Shown: positions 24,075-32,570, numbered from the stretch's first letter. The stretch: DNA of 43,216 nucleotides from Actinomycetota bacterium (GCA_005888325.1 VAWU01000062.1:1-43216); one strand, 5' to 3'. Made by a program: numbers and translations. The notes: generated by a model not told the origin, from the sequence alone.

Positions 24075-24893
24075 GTGACCTCCATCGACGTGCTCGACGA
24101 CGCTGCGGTCGACGGCATCGCCGCCCTCTGCCGGCGATCCCTGGCCGACCCGCCCACCGCCGAGGAGCTGGCCGCGGTTCTGTTCACCGCCGACCAACCC
24201 GCGCTCGTCCGGGGAGATCCGGGTGTCGGCGTGGTCGCCACCGGCGAAGGCGGCGGCAACGGCTTCGTGAAGCTGCTCGTCGTCGACCCGGCCCACCGGG
24301 GGAAGGGGCACGGGCTGGCGCTGCTGGACGCGGCCGAGGCCGACCTGAGCGGCCTGCCGTCGATCACCGTCGGCACCGACGCGCCCTTCTACCTCTTCCC
24401 CGGTGTCGAGACCGGTGAGACCGCGCTGCTGTGCCTCCTCGAGCATCGTCGCTACCAGCGGCGCGACACCGCGTTCAACATGACCGTCGAGCTGGACGCG
24501 CTCGCACCCGACCGCGGCGACACGACGACCGCGACCGCCAACGACCGCGCCGATGTGGCTGCGTGGTTGGACACGCACTGGCCGCACTGGAAGGCCGAGG
24601 CGCTGCGCGCGCTCGACAAGGGCACGCTGGTCGTCGCCGGCGACGCCGACGGAATGAGCGCGTTCTGCGCCTACGGCGTGAACCGGGACGGGTGGATCGG
24701 GCCGGTCGCGGTGCGACCCGACCTGCTGGGGCGCGGGGCAGGGGTCGGCGTGCTGATGGGCGCCCTCCACCGCATGCGCGCCGCGGGGCATCGGCGGGCG
24801 GAGATCGCGTGGGTCGGGCCGATCGTGCCCTACGCACGCATCGGAGCGGTGGTGTCCACCGTTTTCTTCGTCTACCGGAAGAAGTTGCGGTGA
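24075..24893 (+). CDS. Double GNAT-domain acetyltransferase
   Basis: GTG 24075 gives 272 residues. Two GNAT-like halves are visible. The first has LLVVDPAHRGKGHGLALLDAAEADL, a full acetyl-CoA binding motif (RGKGHG), and the second has VGPVAVRPDLLGRGAGVGVLMGALHRM (RPDLLGRGAGVG) around residues 205-235. Such double-GNAT proteins acetylate amines, and some resemble mycothiol synthase. The substrate is not known. Its stop overlaps the GH20 start by 4 bp (GTGA), which hints at work on an amino sugar. It is divergent from the MBL gene with a shared symmetric promoter region. Confidence 0.83.
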   Translation: MTSIDVLDDAAVDGIAALCRRSLADPPTAEELAAVLFTADQPALVRGDPGVGVVATGEGGGNGFVKLLVVDPAHRGKGHGLALLDAAEADLSGLPSITVGTDAPFYLFPGVETGETALLCLLEHRRYQRRDTAFNMTVELDALAPDRGDTTTATANDRADVAAWLDTHWPHWKAEALRALDKGTLVVAGDADGMSAFCAYGVNRDGWIGPVAVRPDLLGRGAGVGVLMGALHRMRAAGHRRAEIAWVGPIVPYARIGAVVSTVFFVYRKKLR

Positions 24894-26602
24894 ACCTGTT
24901 GCCCCGACCCCGGTCGAGCGCGTTCGACGACCGGCGTGTCCCGGCTCGCGAGCCCGTCGTGCGCTTCGACGCCTCGCTCCCGGCCGAGGGCTACCGCCTC
25001 ACCGTCGACGACGGGGGCGTCGAGGTCGTCGCCGCCGACGACGCGGGCGCCTTCTACGCGCGGGCCACACTGGCGCAGCTGGCGCGCCTGCACGACGGGA
25101 TGCTGCCTGTGGGCGCCGTCCACGACTGGCCCGACCTGCCGGTGCGCGGCGTGATGCTCGACATCTCGCGCGACAAGGTGCCGACACAGGCGACCCTGCG
25201 CGAGCTGATCGCCCGCCTCGCGTCGTGGAAGGTGAACCAGGTGCAGCTCTACATGGAGCACACGTTCGCCTACCGCGACCACGAGGAGGTGTGGGCGTCC
25301 GCGTCGCCGCTCACCGGCGACGAGGTGCGTGACCTCGACCGGTTCTGCCGCGCCCACCAGGTGGAGCTCGTGCCCAACCGGAATTGCCTGGGCCACATGG
25401 AGCGCTGGCTGAAACACGAGCGCTACCGGCCGCTGGCGATCGCACCCGATGGATGGACGGACCACCGCGGTCGGGTGCGCGCTCCGACGACGCTCGACCC
25501 GGCCAAACCGGCGGCGCTCGCCCTGGTGCGCGAGCTGCTGGCCGAGTTGCTGGACGCCTTCACGAGCCCACGGGTGCACGTCGGTCTCGACGAGCCGTGG
25601 GAGCTGCCGCCCGAGCGCGCGAAGGACTACCTCGATTGGGTCATCGCCCTGTGCGCGCTGCCCGAGCTCGACGGTCGCGAGGTGCTCCTGTGGGGTGACA
25701 TCCTCGCCAACCACCCCGAGCTCGTCGACGCGCTGCCGGGCGAGGTCACGGTCTGCGAATGGGGCTACGAGGACTGGCACCCCTTCGCGGCGCGGGCCTC
25801 GACGCTGGAGGCGGCCGAGCGCCCGTTCTGGCTCTGCCCGGGCACGTCGAGCTGGCTGTCGATCCTCGGTCGGGTGACGAACGCAATGGGCAATTGCGCA
25901 GCCGCGGCAGACGCGGCGCGGGCCCATGGCGGCTCGGGACTGCTCGTCACTGACTGGGGCGACTTGGGTCATCTCCAGTACCTGCCGGTCAGTGAGCCCG
26001 CGCTCGCGTACGCAGCCGCAGTGTCGTGGTGCGCGGAGACGAACCGCGACCTCGACCTGTCTGCCGCGCTCGACGTGCACGTGTTCGACGACCCGGCCGG
26101 CGAGATCGGTGGCGCGGTCATGGCCCTCGGCGATCTCCACCGCGTGGTGACGCCCCAGTTCTTCAACCTCTCCACCCTCGTGACCCACCTCTACTTCCCA
26201 CAGCTCCAGCTCGACCGCGGGTTCACGGCCGGGATCACGGGCGCCGAGCTGGCCGACGTGGAGGCGCGGCTCGCCGACGCGGTGGCCGCCCTCGATCGGG
26301 CGCGTCCCCGCCGGGCCGACGGCGCGCTCGTGCTCGACGAGCTCCGGAACGCGGCCGCGCTCGTCTCGCTCCTGTGCCGCGACGGCCGGGCCCGGCTCGA
26401 CGCCGACGGCTGGCTGGCGTCGGTACCCGAGCGACGACGCGAGGGCTTCGCGGCCGCGCTGGCGCCGCTCATCGACACCCACCGGAACCTGTGGCTGGCC
26501 CGCAACCGCGCCGGAGGGCTCGACGACAGCTGCGCCTGGCTGGAGAACCTGCATGGTGCCTACCGCACGGGCGTGACCGATCGCCGGTGGGGCGGGTGGT
26601 GA
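24890..26602 (+). CDS. Glycoside hydrolase family 20-like beta-N-acetylhexosaminidase
   Basis: GTG 24890 overlaps the GNAT stop. The 570 residues show a GH20 layout: an N-terminal alpha/beta domain (to about 85), then the barrel starting at RGVMLDISRDKVP, with WKVNQVQLYMEHTFAYR and HVGLDEPWEL, where D234/E235 are the expected catalytic pair. The usual form is HxGGDE; here a Leu replaces the second Gly. Further barrel motifs are WGDIL and CEWGYEDWHPF. It would release terminal GlcNAc or GalNAc by substrate-assisted catalysis. No signal peptide is seen, so it acts in the cytoplasm on imported sugars. The coupled GNAT may act on the same amino sugar. Confidence 0.78.
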   Translation: MNLLPRPRSSAFDDRRVPAREPVVRFDASLPAEGYRLTVDDGGVEVVAADDAGAFYARATLAQLARLHDGMLPVGAVHDWPDLPVRGVMLDISRDKVPTQATLRELIARLASWKVNQVQLYMEHTFAYRDHEEVWASASPLTGDEVRDLDRFCRAHQVELVPNRNCLGHMERWLKHERYRPLAIAPDGWTDHRGRVRAPTTLDPAKPAALALVRELLAELLDAFTSPRVHVGLDEPWELPPERAKDYLDWVIALCALPELDGREVLLWGDILANHPELVDALPGEVTVCEWGYEDWHPFAARASTLEAAERPFWLCPGTSSWLSILGRVTNAMGNCAAAADAARAHGGSGLLVTDWGDLGHLQYLPVSEPALAYAAAVSWCAETNRDLDLSAALDVHVFDDPAGEIGGAVMALGDLHRVVTPQFFNLSTLVTHLYFPQLQLDRGFTAGITGAELADVEARLADAVAALDRARPRRADGALVLDELRNAAALVSLLCRDGRARLDADGWLASVPERRREGFAAALAPLIDTHRNLWLARNRAGGLDDSCAWLENLHGAYRTGVTDRRWGGW

Positions 26603-26620
26603 CGGGTGTGACGCGGTGCG

Positions 26621-26647
26621 CTTAGACCGCTCTTAGTGCGCTCTCAG
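26621..26647 (+). promoter_or_regulatory. Three 11-bp-phased CTTAG/CTCAG boxes
   Basis: CTTAG at 26621 and 26632 and CTCAG at 26643 recur every 11 bp, on one face of the helix. Direct repeats with this period are typical of OmpR/PhoB-type response regulators. They lie about 60-90 bp ahead of the TAGGAT box of the copy B gene. Confidence 0.45.
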
Positions 26648-26709
26648 GACGCGCACACGCCGACCTGCGATGCTGTGTGACGGGGGGCACGCCCCGCGCG
26701 CCGCGCCGG

Positions 26710-26715
26710 TAGGAT
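26710..26715 (+). promoter_or_regulatory. -10 box (TAGGAT) for copy B
   Basis: TAGGAT predicts a transcript start near 26722, leaving a short leader with GGAGG (26741-26745) before ATG 26749. Confidence 0.45.
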
Positions 26716-26748
26716 CCCCCTGCAGACAACCCGATGCACCGGAGGTCC

Positions 26749-28104
26749 ATGTTGATCACCCTGGACGATCTCACCCTCGAGGGCGAGCCGGCCTCCCCTC
26801 CGACCCGCAGACCGGAAGCACCGCGAGCTCCGGAGGCCACCTCGGTGCGCGACTACGTGCGCTGGGGCCTGGCGATCCTCTCGCTGGGCGCGGCCGGCAT
26901 CCACTTCGCGGTGATGGGCGACCACTTCAACCTGACGTGGTACCACGGCGCCTTCTTCGCGGCCACCGCGTGGCTGCAACTGGCGTGGGCGGTGGCCATC
27001 GTCATGAAGCCTTCGCGCCGACTCCTCCTCGCGGGCATCATCGGCAACCTCGTCGTCGCCGAGGTGTGGCTCGTCTCGCGTACGATCGGCATTCCTTTCG
27101 GCCCCGACGCGGGCGTCGCCGAGGGCGTGGCGTTCTCCGACGTGCTCTGCACCATCCTCGAGGTCGGCATCGTCCTGGGCTCGCTCGCCCTGCTGAAGCC
27201 CCGGCTCCTCGATCGCCCGGCGCGCGCTACCGCCGCTCTCCCCGGCGTGGCCGGCGTGGGTGTGCTCGTCGCCGCGCTCGCCACGCTGTCGCTCACCCCC
27301 GCGTACGCCTCCGGTCACACCCACGGCGGGGCCGGGGGAACTGCGGCCGGTCACACTCACGGCGGGTCCGCCGGGGGGACGGCCGCCGCGGGTACGGCCG
27401 CTGCGGGTCACTCCCACGGCGCGGCGGGCGCGGTCCCCGTCAGCGCGGGTGGGTTCGCACCCGGGGCCAGCCCGTGTGAGAAGTCGGGCCCGGCCGCCTC
27501 GGAGGGGCAGCTGAAGGATGCCGAGGGCCACAACCACCGAGGCCCCGCGCTGCAGGAGCCGATGGACTTCGCCACGCGCACGCAACTTGCGCAGGAGCAG
27601 CTCGTGGCGCGCGCCGTCGTCCTCAGGTTCCCGAACGTGGCCTCGGCGGAGAAGGCGGGTTACAAGAAGTCGACGCCCTACGTCCCGTGCATCGGTGCGC
27701 ACTACACCAACACCGCGCTGGCGACCAAGTTCGACATCAACGCCCCGTCGGAGCTGCTGTTCGACGGTACGACTCCCGATGCCCACATCGTCGGGCTGAG
27801 CTACCTCGTGTACCACCCGGGTGGGCCACCGGCGGGATTCGCGGGGCCGAACGACCGCTGGCACGGGCACACGTTCAACGGTGGCCTCTGCATCAACCCG
27901 CAGCAGGTCGTCGTCGGCGCCGAGAGCACTTCGCCCGAGGAGTGCAAGAGGCGCGGTGGCGCCAAGGTGTCGCTCAAGGACATCTGGATGCTGCACGACT
28001 GGGTCGCCCCGGGCTGGGAGTGCAGCTGGGGCGCCTTCGCCGCGGAGTGCCCCGAGCTCGGTGGACGGATCGGCCGGACCGCCTGGACCAACAACGGCGC
28101 CTGA
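26749..28104 (+). CDS. Membrane protein with His-rich linker and WHxH/WMxH domain (copy B)
   Basis: ATG 26749 follows GGAGG at short spacing; ATG 26734 is a second option. The 451 residues contain four or five hydrophobic spans up to about residue 190 (from YVRWGLAILSLGAAGIHFAVMG onward), one more near PGVAGVGVLVAALATL, and then a His-rich linker with GHTHGG, GHTHGG and GHSHG. The C-terminal domain repeats that of copy A: IGAHY, FAGPNDRWHGHTF (W371, H372, H374), a CI...C pair and IWMLHDWVAPGWEC (H416). The membrane part differs from copy A, so the domain has been joined to two anchors. Metal binding (copper or zinc) outside the membrane is plausible, not shown. It converges on the two-component genes. 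Confidence 0.74.
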   Translation: MLITLDDLTLEGEPASPPTRRPEAPRAPEATSVRDYVRWGLAILSLGAAGIHFAVMGDHFNLTWYHGAFFAATAWLQLAWAVAIVMKPSRRLLLAGIIGNLVVAEVWLVSRTIGIPFGPDAGVAEGVAFSDVLCTILEVGIVLGSLALLKPRLLDRPARATAALPGVAGVGVLVAALATLSLTPAYASGHTHGGAGGTAAGHTHGGSAGGTAAAGTAAAGHSHGAAGAVPVSAGGFAPGASPCEKSGPAASEGQLKDAEGHNHRGPALQEPMDFATRTQLAQEQLVARAVVLRFPNVASAEKAGYKKSTPYVPCIGAHYTNTALATKFDINAPSELLFDGTTPDAHIVGLSYLVYHPGGPPAGFAGPNDRWHGHTFNGGLCINPQQVVVGAESTSPEECKRRGGAKVSLKDIWMLHDWVAPGWECSWGAFAAECPELGGRIGRTAWTNNGA

Positions 28105-28106
28105 CG

Positions 28107-28121
28107 CGCGCCGACGGCGCG
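28107..28121. terminator. GC hairpin between copy B and the histidine kinase
   Basis: CGCGCCG and CGGCGCG pair around a single A right after the copy B stop and 10 nt before the kinase stop on the other strand. No T-tract. Confidence 0.5.
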
Positions 28122-28131
28122 AACCCTGCGT

Positions 28132-29541
28132 CTAGCCGAGCTTGCCGTTCGACGCAGGCAGACGGATCTCGATGCGCGCCCCGCCGCCGGGGCTTTCCCC
28201 GATCACGATTGCACCGTGGTGCAGCTGGACCTGTTGGGCGACGAGCGCCAGGCCGAGGCCGAAGCCGGTGCCCCTGGCGCCCGCCCCCCGGCCGAAGCGG
28301 TCGAGCACGTGCTCGCGCTCGGACGGGGGTATGCCCGGGCCGTCGTCGTCGACAACGAACCTCACCTCGTCTCCTGCGGGCTCGACGCTGGCCCGCACGT
28401 GCACAGGGTGGTGGGCACCCGCGTTCCCGTGCGTGGCCGCGTTCTCCAGGAGGTTGACGACGAGCACCTCGAGCCCCTCGGCCCAGCCCTCGACGGCCGC
28501 CTCGCCGCCCGGGTCGTCGAACGTCAGCTCCACGTCGGGGTGACGGCGGCGCGTGCCTTCGACGGCCGCGTCGACGAGGTCGGCGAAGTCGACCTGTTCG
28601 GTTGACAGGCCCTCGGAGGCCTCGCCCCTGGCCAGCGTGCGGAGCGCCTCGAGCAGCGCGACCAGGCGGGCCAGCTCGGCGTTGATGTCACCGAGCGTCT
28701 CCTGACGCTCCTGCTCAGGCATGGCAGGGTTGCGGTGCAACGCGTCGAGGTTGGCCTGGATGCTCGTCAGCGGGGTGCGCAGCTCGTGGGCCGCGTTGGC
28801 CGCGAAGCCCCGCGAGGCGTCGAGGGCCGCTTCGGTCGCCGCGACCGACGTCTGGAGTCGCGCCAGCATGGCGTTGAGGCTCTCGGCGAACGCGTCGACC
28901 TCGACCGGACCGGTGCCGGCCGGCACGCGCATCGCCAGGTCCTGGGTCGACGCCACGTTCCAGGCCGCGATGCGTAGCCGGCCGAGGGGTCGGAGGGCCA
29001 GGCCCGTAAGCGCCCAGCCGAGGGCGGCGGTCAGACCCAGCCCGAGGCCCGCGAGCAGCACCACCCGCCGGCGCACCGCGTCGACCGTTGCTTCGGTGGG
29101 CCCGCGTGGGCGCGCCACCTGCATGCGCAGGTTGGCCGGAACGTCGAGGGCAGGGTCGGCCGTGAGCCGACGGGTCAACGTGCGCCAGCTGGCGTGACCG
29201 GCCTCGACCGTCGCGTAGCCGTTGGCGCGCGGCTTGGGGAACGGATGGGGCACGTGGCCGAACTCGAGGATGACAGTGTCGCCGGACAGCACGCGGGTGA
29301 TGCCCTCGTCGAAGCGGAGCCCGCGGTTCTCGGGGCGGTTCAGGGCGAGCGCCAGCTGCGTCGCCTCCCTCGACCGGGCGATGCTCGCGACGGTGCGGGC
29401 CTGTCCGGCGAGACGATCGTCGAGCGTGGCGCGCAGGTCGTGCCGGACGAGCGCGACGAGCAGCGCGCCCGCGGCGATGCTGACGACGGCCACGGTGGCG
29501 ACCGCCGCCGCGACGACGCGCAGGCGCAGGCTGGCTCTCAC
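28132..29541 (-). CDS. Sensor histidine kinase
   Basis: GTG 29541 overlaps the response regulator stop by 4 bp, so the pair is co-translated. The 469 residues have two membrane spans (about 10-31 and 159-183) around an extracytoplasmic sensor region of about 125 residues, then HAMP ([12 protein letters not shown]), the phosphoacceptor H252 in [13 protein letters not shown], the N box [10 protein letters not shown] and the G boxes DDDGPGIP and [10 protein letters not shown]. It should autophosphorylate and signal to the neighbouring OmpR-type regulator. The sensor region has no motif I recognise. It converges on copy B, whose promoter has three phased boxes, so copy B is a candidate target. 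Confidence 0.94.
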   Translation of the reverse strand: MRASLRLRVVAAAVATVAVVSIAAGALLVALVRHDLRATLDDRLAGQARTVASIARSREATQLALALNRPENRGLRFDEGITRVLSGDTVILEFGHVPHPFPKPRANGYATVEAGHASWRTLTRRLTADPALDVPANLRMQVARPRGPTEATVDAVRRRVVLLAGLGLGLTAALGWALTGLALRPLGRLRIAAWNVASTQDLAMRVPAGTGPVEVDAFAESLNAMLARLQTSVAATEAALDASRGFAANAAHELRTPLTSIQANLDALHRNPAMPEQERQETLGDINAELARLVALLEALRTLARGEASEGLSTEQVDFADLVDAAVEGTRRRHPDVELTFDDPGGEAAVEGWAEGLEVLVVNLLENAATHGNAGAHHPVHVRASVEPAGDEVRFVVDDDGPGIPPSEREHVLDRFGRGAGARGTGFGLGLALVAQQVQLHHGAIVIGESPGGGARIEIRLPASNGKLG

Positions 29542-30230
29542 GAGGCGGCCCGGAGCACGAACCCCACGCCTCTCACCGTGTGCAGCAGCCTGGGCTCACC
29601 GCCGGCCTCCAGCTTGCGTCGGAGGTACCCCACGAAGACGTCGACGACGTTGCTGTCCACCTCGAAGTCGTAGCCCCAAACCGTTGTGAGCAGCTGGGCG
29701 CGTGTGAGCACGAGGCTTGGATGACGCACGAACGTCTCGAGCAGGTCGAACTCCCGGCGGGTGAGCTCGACCGGGCGGTCCCCCCGTCGCACCTGCCGGC
29801 GGGCCGGATCGACGTGGAGGTCGCCGAAGTGCACCGGGACGCTCGGTGGCTCGGAGCTGCGCCGCAGCAGGGCGTGAAGGCGCGCCACCAGCTCCGGCAG
29901 CGCGAACGGCTTGACGACGTAGTCGTCGGCGCCCGCCTGCAGGCCCGCGACCCGGTCGTCGACCTCGTCTCGGGCGGAGACGACACAGATCGGGACGTCG
30001 ATGCCGTCCGCGCGCAGCCGGCTGGTGACCGCCACGCCGTCGAGGTCGGGCATCGCGATGTCGAGCACGATCACGTCGGGCGCGGCCTTCGCGACGGCTT
30101 CGAGGGCGGCGTTGCCGCCGGAGGCGGTGCGGACGGTGAAACCTTCGAGGCGCAGGGCGCGCTCGAGCGCCCGGCGAATGGCCGGCTCATCGTCGACGAC
30201 GAGTACCTCGGGTGGACCCACGTTGCTCAA
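29538..30230 (-). CDS. OmpR-family response regulator
   Basis: The 230-residue protein starts at TTG 30230 or GTG 30221. The receiver domain has the acidic pair D13/D14, phosphoacceptor D57 ([13 protein letters not shown]), and K107 in DDYVVKPF. The C-terminal winged-helix domain has [19 protein letters not shown] and [14 protein letters not shown], the PhoB/OmpR signature. Phosphorylation by the adjoining kinase would trigger binding to direct-repeat sites. A TACCGT box lies just upstream on the minus strand, making a very short leader likely. The best candidate target within the window is the 11-bp-phased array at 26621-26647; this is inference. Confidence 0.94.
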   Translation of the reverse strand: MSNVGPPEVLVVDDEPAIRRALERALRLEGFTVRTASGGNAALEAVAKAAPDVIVLDIAMPDLDGVAVTSRLRADGIDVPICVVSARDEVDDRVAGLQAGADDYVVKPFALPELVARLHALLRRSSEPPSVPVHFGDLHVDPARRQVRRGDRPVELTRREFDLLETFVRHPSLVLTRAQLLTTVWGYDFEVDSNVVDVFVGYLRRKLEAGGEPRLLHTVRGVGFVLRAAS

Positions 30231-30302
30231 CTCGACGGTACAAGGGCAGGCGCGAGCGCGCCCGTCGCGATCACGGCGACGACGATGACAGGCGCCGCAA
30301 CC

Positions 30303-31175
30303 TCAGTCGAGTCCGGTCGCGGTGTCGGACGGCTCGTCGATCACCGGGTTCTCGAGCACGCCGACGCCTTCGATCTCGATGCGCACGACGTCGCCCGCCC
30401 GCAGCAGCTGGGGCGGCTTCATCGCGATACCGACACCCGCGGGCGTGCCGGTGGCGATCACGTCGCCGGGCTCCAGCGTGAAGGCGGTCGACAGGTGCTC
30501 GACCTGCTCGTAGCAGTCGAAGATGAGGTCGTCGGTCTTGGCGTCCTGACGCAGCTCGCCGTTCACCCACGTCTGGAGCCGGAGAGCGTGCGGATCGCCG
30601 ATCTCGTCCGCCGTGACGAGCCACGGCCCGATGGGGCCATGGGTGTCGAACGACTTGCCCATGGTCATGGTGGGGCTGCGGAACTGCCAGTCGCGCACGC
30701 TGACGTCGTCGACGACCGTGTAGCCGGCGATGACCTCCGCGGCGCGCGCCGCGGGAACGTGGCGGCAGCGCCGCCCGATGACGAACCCCAGCTCGCCTTC
30801 GTAGTCCACCATCGACGAGGCGCGCGGGATGTGGATCGCCTCTCCCGGACCGATGACGCAGCTCGACTGCTTGTTGAACCACAGCTGCACGTCGGGCTTG
30901 GGTGTGCCCGACTCGGCGACGTGGGCTGCGTAGTTCAGGCCGATGGCGAGGAACTTGGGCGGCCGGGGGACCGGTGCGGTCAGCGTGACGGCGCTCAGCG
31001 CCAGGCGCGGACCATCGGCGGCGCGCACGACGTCGAGCGCCTCCGGGCCGAGCGCGAGGAGTGCGGCCATGTCGCGCGGGAGGTCGGTTCGGGTGGCGCT
31101 GACGTCGACGACCTCGTCGCCGGCGACCGTGCCCACGTGCGGCCCGTCGGGGCCACGGAAGGTGACCAGTCTCAT
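30303..31175 (-). CDS. Fumarylacetoacetate hydrolase family protein
   Basis: ATG 31175 has GGAGA upstream, and the 290 residues are the normal length for the family. The metal-binding set is present: E126 and E128 in DYEGELGFVIG and D157 in VVDDVSVRDW. IGLNYAAHV and TMGKSFDTHGPIGPW are further hallmark blocks, and ATGTPAGVG is the usual C-terminal motif. These enzymes hydrolyse C-C bonds of acylpyruvate-like products or decarboxylate/isomerise them, mostly in the breakdown of aromatic compounds. No aromatic-ring genes are adjacent, so the exact substrate is open. It is followed on the same strand by the two-component genes, 72 nt on. Confidence 0.93.
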   Translation of the reverse strand: MRLVTFRGPDGPHVGTVAGDEVVDVSATRTDLPRDMAALLALGPEALDVVRAADGPRLALSAVTLTAPVPRPPKFLAIGLNYAAHVAESGTPKPDVQLWFNKQSSCVIGPGEAIHIPRASSMVDYEGELGFVIGRRCRHVPAARAAEVIAGYTVVDDVSVRDWQFRSPTMTMGKSFDTHGPIGPWLVTADEIGDPHALRLQTWVNGELRQDAKTDDLIFDCYEQVEHLSTAFTLEPGDVIATGTPAGVGIAMKPPQLLRAGDVVRIEIEGVGVLENPVIDEPSDTATGLD

Positions 31176-31274
31176 GGCGCTCTCCTTCGAGCTCGGGGCC
31201 GGCGGGAGGCTGGAGCCGGCCGGAGGTGATGGCGCGCGGTCAGGGTGTCACGCGCAGCCGCCGGGCGCACTCCT

Positions 31275-31280
31275 TAGGAT
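31275..31280 (+). promoter_or_regulatory. Leaderless -10 box (TAGGAT) before a leader ORF
   Basis: TAGGAT ends 8 nt before GTG 31289, which opens a 32-codon ORF ahead of the deacetylase gene. Confidence 0.45.
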
Positions 31281-31288
31281 CGGGGTCG

Positions 31289-31387
31289 GTGCCGGACGAA
31301 CTGCGTTCTCGTCGCGCTCAACCACCGTCGCGGTGGTTCAGCGCGCCAGGAAGGGCTCGCGGCGTCGTCGCCCCGGGGGCGGCATGA
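31289..31387 (+). CDS. Possible leader ORF (32 aa) coupled to the deacetylase
   Basis: GTG 31289 follows a TAGGAT box at leaderless spacing. The ORF encodes 32 residues, rich in Arg, Pro and Ala, and ends in TGA overlapping the ATG of the deacetylase (ATGA). It would let ribosomes that start on a leaderless transcript reach a gene that has no strong ribosome binding site. Its codon choice is not clearly that of a conserved protein, so the act of translation may matter more than the product. Evidence is positional only. Confidence 0.35.
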   Translation: MPDELRSRRAQPPSRWFSAPGRARGVVAPGAA

Positions 31388-32091
31388 GCGCGCCCGTCTG
31401 CGTCACTGTCGACCACCTGCGTGGCCCCGGCGACGACCGGATGCTCGACGTGCTCGACCGGCACGGCCTCCACACGACGTTCTTCGTCGAGGGCGAGCAC
31501 GCTGCGAGCCATCCGGGGCGCGTCGCCGAGGTGGTGGCGAGGGGACACGAGGTGGGCCTGCACGGCTGGGCCCACGAGGCATGGGCCGACCTCGACCAGG
31601 CGACGGTGCACGAGCTCCTCGCGCGGGGTGTCGATGCGCTCGCCGCGGCCGCCGGCGGCCCACCGAGGGGGTTTCGCGCCCCAGGCGGCGAGCGCGGTGT
31701 CCACACCGCAGCGTTGCTCGCCGAGCGCGGCATCGACTACGACGCCAGCCTCGGCGACGGGCGCACGCCCCGCGTCCTGCCCGACGGCGTCGTGTCCCTC
31801 CCCTTCGTGTGGGGTCACGTCGACGGGGCCCACTACCTGCGGCCCGAGCCGGCGGGTCCCGCAGAGGTCGAGTCCCGTTGGCTCGGCACCTTGGATCGCG
31901 CCGTCGCGGACGCCGAGCCGGTGGTGTTCGTCGTGCACGCCCATGTGTCGTGTCTCGACGACGAGCGGCTCGGTGTGCTCGACCGCCTTCTTGCGCGTGT
32001 TGCGTCCGACGATCGACTCGAGCCCGTGCAGATGTCGGAGCTCGCTCGACGCGTCCGCCTCGCGGCGACCCCGTCGACCCGCGTCCTCTAG
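31384..32091 (+). CDS. Polysaccharide deacetylase-like (NodB) protein
   Basis: ATG 31384 gives 235 residues. The NodB fold is visible: TTFFVEGEHA, GHEVGLHGWAHEAW with the metal-binding H60 and H64, FRAPGGERG (motif 3) and VVFVVHAHVSCL with the last His. The first motif, normally TFDDG, reads TVDHLRG, with D10 retained and His in place of the second Asp. That may still bind metal, or mark a changed activity. There is no signal peptide, so it is cytoplasmic and could act on a soluble N-acyl or amide compound rather than on cell-wall polymer. Its stop shares CTAG with the stop of the convergent GNAT gene. Confidence 0.8.
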   Translation: MSAPVCVTVDHLRGPGDDRMLDVLDRHGLHTTFFVEGEHAASHPGRVAEVVARGHEVGLHGWAHEAWADLDQATVHELLARGVDALAAAAGGPPRGFRAPGGERGVHTAALLAERGIDYDASLGDGRTPRVLPDGVVSLPFVWGHVDGAHYLRPEPAGPAEVESRWLGTLDRAVADAEPVVFVVHAHVSCLDDERLGVLDRLLARVASDDRLEPVQMSELARRVRLAATPSTRVL

Positions 32092-32570
32092 TCGAGGCGC
32101 CGTTCGAGCTCGAGCTCGTCGCGCAAGGGGATGCCGTCGAACCCCGCGAGTGGGATGCCGGGCTTGAGTCGGCGTCGTGCATCGTCGACCGCGCCCGGCC
32201 GCAGCGCGCACAGCGAGAAGCCTCGACGTTGGTAGAAGCGCAGGGCGCGGAGGTTGTCGTTGGTCGTGACGACCCAGATGCGCCGCCGACCCGCCGCACG
32301 GGCGACGAGCGCGTCGACGAGCGCGGTGCCGATGCCGTCTCCCCGGGTGGTGGCGAGGATCGCGAACAGCTCGCAGTCGTCGCCGTCGAACCGGTAGAAC
32401 AGAAGTCCGACCGCTCGCCCGCCGGCCTCGGCGACGAGCCCCGGCATGTCCAACGCGTTCAAGGCCTCACCCCGCCGAGCCTGCACCGCGCCCCCGAAAT
32501 CGCGATCGAGCACCTCGGATGCCCACGACCGGTCGGTGGCGGGCTCGAACGCGCGCACCGTCACCGTCAT
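32088..32570 (-). CDS. GNAT-family N-acetyltransferase
   Basis: ATG 32570 gives 160 residues; GTG 32579 is an alternative. The acetyl-CoA site appears as LFAILATTRGDGIGTALVDALVARA, with RGDGIG as the pyrophosphate loop, followed by WVVTTNDNLRALRFYQRRGFSLC, the standard motif B. It transfers an acetyl group to an unknown amine. Its stop overlaps the deacetylase stop in a CTAG tetramer, so the genes are strictly convergent with no terminator. The region between it and the divergent CMD gene holds a direct repeat of CTTCGGAGCCG near 32584 and 32601. Confidence 0.87.
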   Translation of the reverse strand: MTVTVRAFEPATDRSWASEVLDRDFGGAVQARRGEALNALDMPGLVAEAGGRAVGLLFYRFDGDDCELFAILATTRGDGIGTALVDALVARAAGRRRIWVVTTNDNLRALRFYQRRGFSLCALRPGAVDDARRRLKPGIPLAGFDGIPLRDELELERRLD

